A DNA stretch of 12,582 nucleotides from Methanobrevibacter sp. (GTDB taxonomy: Archaea; Methanobacteriota; Methanobacteria; Methanobacteriales; Methanobacteriaceae). The number at the start of each line of letters is the position of its first letter. Within the stretch, counting starts at the first letter, position 1. The translations under genes were made by a program, and so were the position numbers. Location: NCBI GenBank assembly GCA_017404125.1, contig JAFRCZ010000193.1, positions 1-12,582 on the forward strand, read 5' to 3'. The notes below the pieces were generated by a model, which was given only the letters and a program-made list of their open reading frames with translations, was not told the DNA's origin and did not search any database. Below are positions 7,455 through 12,582 of the stretch, one piece after another.

Positions 7455-8195
7455 TCACTTAATGTCTTGGTATTTTAAAGCATCTACAAGATTGATTTTG
7501 TCTTTGTATAATGCTGAACCGATTACAACTCCTTTTGCTCCGGTTGTTTGCAATTGCTTTAAGTCATCTAAGCTTGTCACTCCTCCAGAGTAAACAACTG
7601 GAATGTCTACAGAGTTTACAAGGTCAATTACTGGGTCTGTGTAGAATCCCTCGAGCAGTCCTTCCACATCAACATTTGTAAATAGGATGCTTCCCGCACC
7701 AAGATCTTGGAATTCCTTGCTGATTTCAGTTGCAGACTTATCTATTTTCTCCTGCCAGCCTTTTATGACAACCTTATTGTCTTTGCTGTCAAGTGAAATC
7801 ATTACTCTTCCTGAGCCATATTCATCAGACAATTTGCTGATTGTTTCAGGATTCTTGATCCCCATAGTTCCAATAATCAATCTATCGATATCAAGATTAA
7901 GAAGCTCTTCTGCATATTCAATGCTTCTTATGCCTCCCCCAAGTTGTATGGGAACACTTACCTCATCAAGCACTTTTTTGATGGTTTCAATGTTTGTAAC
8001 GCTTTCAAGTGCACCATCCAAGTCAATGACATGGACTACTTCTGCACCTAAATCTTCCCATTTTTTAGCTACTTTTTCCGGGTTTTCAATGATTACCTGT
8101 TCGCTTCCAGGCTTTCCTTGCACTAGTTGCACACATTTTCCGTTTTTAATGTCTACAGCAGGCATAATAAGCATTTTATTCTCTTGAAATGACAT
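7455..8195 (-). CDS. hisA: ProFAR isomerase (histidine biosynthesis)
   Basis: HisA converts ProFAR to PRFAR (1-phosphoribosyl-5-[(phosphoribosylamino)methylideneamino]imidazole-4-carboxamide), the fourth step of histidine synthesis, as a cytosolic beta/alpha barrel. The 246 residues fit the family. The two catalytic aspartates are visible: D15 in P-A-V-D-I-K-N-G-K-C and D136 in I-S-L-D-S-K. Phosphate-binding loops are Q84-LGGGIRS and V201-YSGGVTS, with V224-IGSALY near the end. The first ATG has AGGA at 8202-8205, 6 bases upstream, so I kept it. Most relatives begin near the second Met (residue 8), which would remove a seven-residue extension. The gene stands alone with respect to other his genes, is leftward, and is divergent from the ABC exporter operon. 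Confidence 0.96.
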   Translation of the reverse strand: MSFQENKMLIMPAVDIKNGKCVQLVQGKPGSEQVIIENPEKVAKKWEDLGAEVVHVIDLDGALESVTNIETIKKVLDEVSVPIQLGGGIRSIEYAEELLNLDIDRLIIGTMGIKNPETISKLSDEYGSGRVMISLDSKDNKVVIKGWQEKIDKSATEISKEFQDLGAGSILFTNVDVEGLLEGFYTDPVIDLVNSVDIPVVYSGGVTSLDDLKQLQTTGAKGVVIGSALYKDKINLVDALKYQDIK

Positions 8196-8403
8196 TTTGA
8201 TTCCTTTTTTAATATTTTTAAATCTAAATTTTAAGAGTTTTTAAAAAACTTAAAATATCTATCTAACAATTATAACATTATAATATATTTATTTTATACT
8301 ATTAATTATTTCTTATTATTCTGATTTTTGCATGGATTCATTTTTTATTTTTTTAATTTTTTCAAATCCTTTTTTTCATATTTGAGTTGATTTTTCCAAA
8401 ACA
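8196..8403. other. Gene-free stretch between hisA and the exporter promoter
   Basis: This A/T-rich DNA holds the hisA leader and promoter. The best minus-strand TATA candidate is TAAATATA at 8284-8291, giving a leader of about 65 bases. An A/T-only-stem inverted repeat (8229-8235 with 8249-8255) lies in that leader. I see no gene, no tRNA and no small ORF with a good ribosome binding site. Confidence 0.4.
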
Positions 8404-8411
8404 TTTATATA
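8404..8411 (+). promoter_or_regulatory. TATA box of the ABC exporter operon
   Basis: TTTATATA matches the archaeal consensus exactly, and the purine-rich CCAAAA just before it could serve as the TFB recognition element. Transcription should start near 8431-8436, inside the first complete copy of the TTAC-N4-GTAA array. Confidence 0.65.
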
Positions 8412-8499
8412 GGATGTAAAATAATTATTACATATGTAATGTATTTTTTACAAAAGTAAATAATTTTTTACAAAAGTAAAGAATGTATTACATAAATTT
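8408..8499 (+). promoter_or_regulatory. Phased operator-like array, TTAC-N4-GTAA every 20 bases
   Basis: Three complete palindromic units lie at 8428-8439 (TTACATATGTAA), 8448-8459 and 8468-8479 (both TTACAAAAGTAA, extended by a T and an A to TTTACAAAAGTAAA). They are flanked by a right half-site GTAA at 8416-8419 and a left half-site TTAC at 8488-8491, both exactly in the same 20-base register. Units two and three sit in a 20-base direct repeat. The array begins beside the TATA box and covers the expected transcription start. I infer a repressor that binds cooperatively on one face of the helix. The protein is not encoded in this window. Confidence 0.6.
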
Positions 8500-8504
8500 T
8501 TCCT

Positions 8505-8628
8505 CCTTTGATAATTTTGTGCACAGAATTTTCAAATTAAAGAATTAAATTAAAAATATTTTATTATTTTATTATCAATTTAAAAATCATTAATTCAAAA
8601 ATCAAAAAAATATTATTTTTATCAAAGG
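8505..8628 (+). promoter_or_regulatory. Inverted repeat in the exporter leader covering the ribosome binding site
   Basis: CCTTTGATAA (8505-8514) pairs perfectly over 10 bases with TTATCAAAGG (8619-8628). The right arm includes the AGG of the AGGTGAT ribosome binding site (8626-8632) for the GTG at 8636. The 104-base loop is A/T-rich. Pairing in the mRNA could mask translation start. An A/T-rich chance repeat cannot be excluded. Confidence 0.3.
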
Positions 8629-8635
8629 TGATAGT

Positions 8636-9610
8636 GTGACTGATTATGTTATTGAAACAACTAACTTGTCAAAGGAATATTCAAAAAATCCAGTAGTGAA
8701 TTCTATTGATATGCATGTGGAAAAAGGCAAGATCTATGGGCTTTTAGGTAAAAATGGTGCTGGAAAAACCACTACAATGTGTATGCTTTTAAATCTTGTA
8801 TATCCATCAAGCGGTGAGATACTTCTCTTTGGGAAAGATCCAAGTAAATATCCTAAGGAAGTTTATTCAAACATAGGTTCCATTATTGAAACTCCTGGAT
8901 TCTATGAGAATTTGACTGCTTATGAGAACTTAAAGGTTATTGCTAAACTGAGAGGAAATTACAATCCTCTAAATGTAAAAATGGTTCTTGAAATGGTTAA
9001 TTTGGACCATGAGAAAACAAAGAAATTCAAGAATTTTTCATTAGGTATGAAACAGCGCTTGGGAATAGCTGCTGCCATTATGCACAATCCTGATCTATTG
9101 ATTCTTGATGAGCCAATCAATGGTTTGGATCCTATTGGAATTAAGGAAATAAGGGATTTGCTAAAGAAATTATCTCATGAATACGGAACAACCATCTTGA
9201 TTTCAAGCCATATCCTAAGTGAAATTGAAAACATTGCAGATGTGATTGGCTTTATGGATAATGGTGTATTGATTGATGAACTTACTAGGGATGAATTGCA
9301 TAATAGGCTGAATAAATGTGTTGAATTTGAAGTTTCAGACATTGATTTGGCAGTAGAGCTCTTGAATAAATGCAATTTAAAGGAAAATAAGGATTATACA
9401 TTTAGAAAAAGTATTGGCAATTATATGGAAAATGCAGATGAAAAATGTGGAAGCAGTTCTGTTGGAGGATGCATTCATTTGCTTTCCAATTTAGAGTTAA
9501 GATGCCAATTCAATAAGTTATTTGTTGATTCAGGAATCGATGTAAGTAGAGTCAGTCTATGTGAAGAGAATTTAGAAGAGTTCTTTACAAGAATTATTTC
9601 CAATACTTAG
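8636..9610 (+). CDS. ABC transporter ATP-binding protein, BcrA type
   Basis: This ATPase of 324 residues powers an exporter of the bacitracin/lantibiotic-resistance type. It shows Walker A G38-KNGAGKTT, the family-typical S83-IIETPGFYENLT in place of a classic Q-loop, the signature S135-LGMKQR, Walker B L154-LILDEP with catalytic E159, D-loop G163-LDP, and the switch H192. The C-terminal 90 or so residues after the ATPase core carry C228, C246, C271, C279, C290 and C309, an unusual number for this organism's proteins in the window. The GTG start at 8636 has AGGTGAT just upstream. The permease gene follows after 54 bases, so the two form an operon. The operator array upstream suggests tight control. 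Substrate is unknown; export of a peptide antibiotic, lipid or similar compound is inferred from the family. Confidence 0.92.
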   Translation: MTDYVIETTNLSKEYSKNPVVNSIDMHVEKGKIYGLLGKNGAGKTTTMCMLLNLVYPSSGEILLFGKDPSKYPKEVYSNIGSIIETPGFYENLTAYENLKVIAKLRGNYNPLNVKMVLEMVNLDHEKTKKFKNFSLGMKQRLGIAAAIMHNPDLLILDEPINGLDPIGIKEIRDLLKKLSHEYGTTILISSHILSEIENIADVIGFMDNGVLIDELTRDELHNRLNKCVEFEVSDIDLAVELLNKCNLKENKDYTFRKSIGNYMENADEKCGSSSVGGCIHLLSNLELRCQFNKLFVDSGIDVSRVSLCEENLEEFFTRIISNT

Positions 9611-9655
9611 AGTATTATTTTAGAATTATCATAATTATTTTAAAAATTTATTTTG

Positions 9656-9661
9656 GGTGTG
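9656..9661 (+). promoter_or_regulatory. Ribosome binding site that sets the permease start
   Basis: GGTGTG lies 3 bases before the ATG at 9665 (5 from the GGTG core). Two in-frame codons that could serve as starts (TTG at 9653, GTG at 9659) are in front of or inside this site, so the ATG is the better choice. Confidence 0.6.
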
Positions 9662-9664
9662 AAA

Positions 9665-10390
9665 ATGTTAACTTTTATTCAAATGGAATTTCTAAAGCTT
9701 AAGAAATCAAACATATTTCTATTAAGCTTATTGATGGCTGCATTGCCTGCAGTCCTAATGTATATAGCTACCTTTGCCTTTGATGAAGTGCAAAGCTTTG
9801 AGCTATTATTCACTAATGTGAACATGTATATGTCTGTATTGTTTGCAGTTCTACTCTTTGCAATCATTATGGCTTACCTTTTTGGAAGGGAATACAATGA
9901 GCATACCTTAAAGGCTATGCTAACCATTCCAATATCCCGAGGAAAATTCCTGGCTTCCAAATACATCATGTTTTTGGTTTGGGTATTGATCTTAACTGCA
10001 GTGACCAGTGTGTCAACACTTGCCTTTGGTTTTCTTGCAGGGCTTAGCGGATTTACAATAAAACTGTTTATAGATAGCTTTGCAAATCTCCTCTTTGCGA
10101 ATGTACTTTTGTTTTTAACATTCTCTCCATTTGTATTCATTTCATTGTTTGTTACAAACATGGTCCCTGCAATGGTGGGAGGAGCTAGCTTAACATTGGT
10201 GAATATGCTGGTTTATGGACAAACCTGGGCTCCATATGTCCCTTGGGTATGCCCTTATTTGATTGCATCAGGTGAGATTGCAGAGTATAGTGTAAGCATC
10301 ATGACTCCTTATGCTATGATTTTTGCCACTTTCATAATAGGGGTGATAATTTCTTATGTTTACTTTACTAAAAAGGATGTTCCTCTTTAG
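9665..10390 (+). CDS. ABC-2 type permease of the exporter
   Basis: This 241-residue integral membrane protein is the partner of the preceding ATPase. Six helices are predicted at about residues 17-38, 52-74, 100-127, 134-162, 168-186 and 213-234. The cytoplasmic loop between helices two and three, G74-REYNEHTLKAMLTIPISR, is the conserved coupling region of BcrB-like and other ABC-2 permeases, where it contacts the ATPase. The N-terminus has the common E8-FLKLKKS lead into the first helix. Two copies of this half-size permease are expected per transporter. The ATG start follows from the GGTGTG site. The gene's last codons (TTACTAAAAAGGATGT and TTCCTCTTTAG) are repeated in the DNA just behind it. 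Substrate unknown. Confidence 0.9.
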   Translation: MLTFIQMEFLKLKKSNIFLLSLLMAALPAVLMYIATFAFDEVQSFELLFTNVNMYMSVLFAVLLFAIIMAYLFGREYNEHTLKAMLTIPISRGKFLASKYIMFLVWVLILTAVTSVSTLAFGFLAGLSGFTIKLFIDSFANLLFANVLLFLTFSPFVFISLFVTNMVPAMVGGASLTLVNMLVYGQTWAPYVPWVCPYLIASGEIAEYSVSIMTPYAMIFATFIIGVIISYVYFTKKDVPL

Positions 10391-10410
10391 GAGTTATATT
10401 TTTTGCTCTA

Positions 10411-10430
10411 TAAAGGGGTATTCCTCTTTA
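10411..10430 (+). terminator. Hairpin shortly behind the exporter operon
   Basis: TAAAGGGG (10411-10418) pairs with CCTCTTTA (10423-10430) with one G-T wobble and a TATT loop, 21 bases after the permease stop. T-rich DNA follows (TATTTGTAATATTTTTAC). It may be a first transcript stop or an RNA-stabilising 3' end. Confidence 0.4.
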
Positions 10431-10445
10431 GTATTTGTAATATTT

Positions 10446-10511
10446 TTACTAAAAAAGATGTAACTCATAAAAATTAAACTCAACCTCTTTTTTTAACATC
10501 TTTTTTAGTAA
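10446..10511 (+). terminator. Strong inverted repeat with T tract, end of the exporter operon
   Basis: TTACTAAAAAAGATGT (10446-10461) pairs perfectly over 16 bases with ACATCTTTTTTAGTAA (10496-10511), with a 34-base loop. A long T-rich tract (ATTTTTTTCTTTTTTTTT) begins at once after the right arm. This is the best candidate for the end of the exporter transcript. Confidence 0.55.
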
Positions 10512-10545
10512 TTTTTTTCTTTTTTTTTAAAAAATAGATAAAATT

Positions 10546-10575
10546 TTTAATTTCATGCAATTACATGAAATTAAA
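10546..10575 (-). terminator. Hairpin behind nudC
   Basis: TTTAATTTCATG (10546-10557) pairs perfectly over 12 bases with CATGAAATTAAA (10564-10575), with a 6-base loop. It is 20 bases beyond the nudC stop and followed on the minus strand by a T-rich run (AATTTTATCTATTTTTT), so it probably ends the nudC transcript. Together with the two plus-strand hairpins it separates the convergent operons. Confidence 0.6.
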
Positions 10576-10595
10576 TAGTTAATTAAATTCCTTTT

Positions 10596-11489
10596 TTAGT
10601 AGTTTTCTTTAAAATTCTTTATTAATCTTGAAAAAATAGAAATCTCTGATGGAGGTTTTGGAATATCCTCTTTTTTAAACCATTTTGCCTTAAGGATTTC
10701 ATTTTCATCCACTTTGATTTCACCGGATTTGTATTTGCAAATGCATCCAATCATCAATGAATTTGGAAATGGCCAGGATTGGCTTCCAAAGTATTCAATA
10801 TCCTCTACTTCAATTCCAACTTCTTCTCTGACTTCCCTTTGCACAGCTTCCTCTATTGATTCGCCGGCTTCTAAAAACCCAGCAATCAGTGTGTATCTGT
10901 GTGTATTATGATAGGAATGCTTAGCCATTAAAACCTTATTTATTGGCTTTCCTTCTTGGTCTAAATCATCATAATCTTTTTTAATAATTGAAGTAATTAT
11001 TGCTGGGCAAATCCTTGTAAAACTGGTAAAGCCACAGTTAGGACAGACTTTAGCATTTTCCACATCAGATGTAAATGTTTTTGCACCACATCTTCCGCAG
11101 TATTGGTGATTGTTTTCCCAATCAATTATTTGAATAGCTCTTCCACCAACCAGATAAGTCTCTTCATCTATGTCAAAGACAAAATACAATTCAAGGAATG
11201 TGCTGTCTTTCACTGATTCAATATAATTTTCCTTATCGAAATCTTCGCATAATTCTACTGCAAAACAGTCTTTAGAATAGTATTCTCCAATGTAAATGCA
11301 GTTTTTTATATCTGTTTTTCTTATATTGATTTCTTTAAAGTCTTTAATTAGTGGAACTTGATTGTTAATAAGCAAAAGTTCTCTTTCCTTAAAGATAAAA
11401 TAATACTTCTCATCAGTATTTTTAATTTCAGAATCTATTTTGTAATTATCATAAATGCTTATAGATTCTTTTTCGTGTTGTGTTTTCAT
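10596..11489 (-). CDS. nudC: NADH pyrophosphatase / NUDIX hydrolase, NudC type
   Basis: This cytosolic hydrolase of 297 residues splits NAD(H) to NMN(H) and AMP. In bacteria the family also removes NAD caps from RNA. The order is family-typical: a poorly conserved N-terminal domain (about 1-125), a zinc ribbon with C131, C134, C149 and C152 (CGRC and CPNC), then the NUDIX domain. The NUDIX box fits GX5EX7REUXEEXGU exactly from G204 to I226, with metal-binding E219, E222 and E223. The motif SQPWPFPxS, which marks NADH pyrophosphatases, is present at 236-244 with the third residue changed from Pro to Ser. No ribosome binding site precedes the ATG, and a TATA-like box is centred about 28 bases upstream, so the mRNA is probably leaderless. 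The gene is divergent from truA. Confidence 0.92.
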   Translation of the reverse strand: MKTQHEKESISIYDNYKIDSEIKNTDEKYYFIFKERELLLINNQVPLIKDFKEINIRKTDIKNCIYIGEYYSKDCFAVELCEDFDKENYIESVKDSTFLELYFVFDIDEETYLVGGRAIQIIDWENNHQYCGRCGAKTFTSDVENAKVCPNCGFTSFTRICPAIITSIIKKDYDDLDQEGKPINKVLMAKHSYHNTHRYTLIAGFLEAGESIEEAVQREVREEVGIEVEDIEYFGSQSWPFPNSLMIGCICKYKSGEIKVDENEILKAKWFKKEDIPKPPSEISIFSRLIKNFKENY

Positions 11490-11512
11490 AGTTTATTATT
11501 TTGTTATTTTAG

Positions 11513-11522
11513 TTTATATTTT
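11513..11522 (-). promoter_or_regulatory. TATA-like box of nudC placed for a leaderless mRNA
   Basis: The minus strand reads AAAATATAAA with its centre about 28 bases before the A of the nudC ATG. At normal archaeal spacing transcription would start within a few bases of 11490, right at the start codon. A second TATA-like site further upstream (around 11543-11554) would give a short leader instead. Confidence 0.4.
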
Positions 11523-11587
11523 TAATTGTAAATTTTTGATAAGTGTATATTTTTATTCTCATAAGCAATTTAAATTAATAGCTAAAT

Positions 11588-11595
11588 ATTTATAT
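11588..11595 (+). promoter_or_regulatory. Probable TATA box of truA
   Basis: ATTTATAT within AAATATTTATATTTTT is a good TATA candidate. The expected start near 11618 leaves a leader of about 30 bases before the ATG at 11648. Confidence 0.45.
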
Positions 11596-11638
11596 TTTTA
11601 ATCAAAGAATATTATTAATTGTAAAAAGATTATTTTTT

Positions 11639-11643
11639 GTGAT
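11639..11643 (+). promoter_or_regulatory. Ribosome binding site that sets the truA start
   Basis: GTGAT, part of the GGTGAT consensus, lies 4 bases before the ATG at 11648. The in-frame GTG at 11639 is part of this site and is therefore not taken as the start. Confidence 0.45.
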
Positions 11644-11647
11644 TATT

Positions 11648-12532
11648 ATGAAACGAACTGCTTTAAAGATTGCTTATATCGGGACTCATTTCCATGGATT
11701 TCAAAGACAGCCTGATGTAAGAACTGTTGAAGAGGAACTGATTTATCATCTTAGAAAATTAGGATATATAGATGATTTAAAGGCTTCAAGGTTCAGAATT
11801 GCAGGAAGAACAGATGCAGGAGTCCATAGTTTAGGAAATGTAATCAGTTTTCAAAGCGAGAAGGAAGTTCGTGTCAATCAAATAAACAATAGTTTGCCTG
11901 AGGATATTCAAATAATTGCTTGGGCACCTGTCAGATTTGGATTCAAGCCAAGATATGCCCAAATGCGCTGGTATCGTTATATATTGTTTGAAGAGGACTT
12001 GGATATTGACCTTTTAAGGCAGACAGCAGAGGTCTTTAAAGGAACTCATAACTTCACTAATTTTACAAAAAGAAAACAGAAAACTACTGAAAGAACAATT
12101 GAGGACATAATCATTTCCACTCCAAATATAGAAGAGGATGAAAAGAATAAGAATAATGATTATGCACATTTAAACAAAACTTACACTCCTATTTTTGTAG
12201 ACATTTATGGAGAAAGCTTTTTATGGAATATGGTTCGAAAAATGATGAGAGTTTTCCTGGATGTAAACTATGGCAAAATGACTCTTGATGATGTTAAAGA
12301 GCTATTGGATCCAAAAGAAGACGAACCAAGAGCATACATTAAAGTTGTAGAGCCTGAAAATCTTATCCTTATGGACATTGAATATGATCGAATCAACTTC
12401 AGATATGATGATTATGCATGTGAGAGATTTAGAAGATATTTGGTTGATAATCTCTTTGATTTGCAAAAGACTTATTCCGTTAGTGAGTCTATGTTAAAAA
12501 GTTTTGAAAGTTTAACTGATTATGAAAAATAG
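11648..12532 (+). CDS. truA: tRNA pseudouridine(38-40) synthase
   Basis: TruA turns uridines 38-40 in the tRNA anticodon arm into pseudouridine, in the cytosol. The protein has 294 residues, in the family range. It begins with the typical A5-LKIAYIGTHFHGFQRQP, which is the RNA-binding N-terminal strand. The catalytic aspartate is D56 in G-R-T-D-A-G-V-H. The C-terminal half has the conserved F192-LWNMVRKMM stretch that closes the active site, and Y109-RYILF in the central fold. The linker around residues 162-180 is rich in Glu, Lys and Asn (EEDEKNKNND) and is a likely surface loop insertion. The ATG start is chosen from the GTGAT site and fits family N-termini. A TATA box at 11588 gives it its own promoter. 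T-rich DNA follows the stop. Confidence 0.95.
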   Translation: MKRTALKIAYIGTHFHGFQRQPDVRTVEEELIYHLRKLGYIDDLKASRFRIAGRTDAGVHSLGNVISFQSEKEVRVNQINNSLPEDIQIIAWAPVRFGFKPRYAQMRWYRYILFEEDLDIDLLRQTAEVFKGTHNFTNFTKRKQKTTERTIEDIIISTPNIEEDEKNKNNDYAHLNKTYTPIFVDIYGESFLWNMVRKMMRVFLDVNYGKMTLDDVKELLDPKEDEPRAYIKVVEPENLILMDIEYDRINFRYDDYACERFRRYLVDNLFDLQKTYSVSESMLKSFESLTDYEK

Positions 12533-12534
12533 TT

Positions 12535-12550
12535 TTTATTTTATTTTTAA
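12535..12550 (+). terminator. T-rich stop behind truA
   Basis: A run rich in T (TTTTTATTTTATTTTT) follows the truA stop within a few bases, a typical archaeal oligo-T stop. No hairpin is seen and no further gene starts before the window ends. Confidence 0.4.
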
Positions 12551-12582
12551 AAGATTGGAAAAAAATAGAAAATTCTTATTAA

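Noticed and set aside
8427-8500. Short CRISPR-like array from the 20-base repeats
   Set aside because: The repeated unit is a 12-14 base palindrome with 6-8 base A/T gaps, far too short for repeats and spacers, and no cas genes are nearby.
8492-8514. Minus-strand AAAGGAGG followed by an ATG, resembling the start of a small leftward gene
   Set aside because: The ATG is followed at once by a TAA stop, so no protein can be made; the GGAGG is simply the complement of the inverted-repeat left arm.
9653-9664. TTG start extending the permease by four residues
   Set aside because: It lies in front of the GGTGTG site that fits the ATG at 9665.
11639-11647. GTG start extending TruA by three residues
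   Set aside because: The GTG overlaps the likely ribosome binding site, and the ATG at 11648 gives the family N-terminus.

Overview
The window is strongly AT-rich DNA from an archaeon, very probably a methanogen of the order Methanobacteriales and most likely Methanobrevibacter. Evidence: an archaeal SecF-SecD pair in the order secF-secD, an archaeal-type FAD synthase (RibL-like), a separate aspartate carbamoyltransferase regulatory chain, archaeal TATA boxes of the TTTATATA type, ribosome binding sites of the GGTGAT/GGAGG type, and T-rich stops behind genes. No tRNA, rRNA, CRISPR array, insertion sequence or phage gene is visible. Most of the window is housekeeping.

Left part (1-2570): pyrI (pyrimidine synthesis) is followed by a short EamA-type membrane protein with its own TATA box. 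These converge with a leftward GMC-type flavoprotein that carries a ferredoxin-like four-cysteine motif. A hairpin lies between the convergent genes. Middle (2521-8195), all leftward: the secF-secD operon, ending at a strong hairpin; argC with a flavodoxin-like gene 39 bases behind it; the RibL-like nucleotidyltransferase; and hisA. Right part (8196-12582): a BcrA-type ATPase and its six-helix permease form a rightward exporter operon. This converges with a leftward nudC-type NADH pyrophosphatase, which is divergent from truA (tRNA pseudouridine synthase).

The most unusual non-coding structure is upstream of the exporter. A consensus TATA box is followed by TTAC-N4-GTAA sites repeated at exactly 20-base spacing: three complete copies flanked by two half copies, starting at the expected transcription start. 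I read this as a phased operator array for an unknown repressor encoded elsewhere. A 10-base inverted repeat in the long leader could also hide the exporter's ribosome binding site. The protein-level oddities are a roughly 107-residue highly charged C-terminal tail on SecF, the CxxCxxCxxxCP motif and missing C-terminal active-site residue in the GMC protein, and a Pro-to-Ser change in the NudC signature motif.

The arg, his and pyr genes serve unrelated biosynthetic routes. They look like single genes or pairs with their own promoters rather than one pathway. I see no clear sign of a new multi-gene defence or mobile system. The operator array with its exporter is the best candidate for undescribed regulation.
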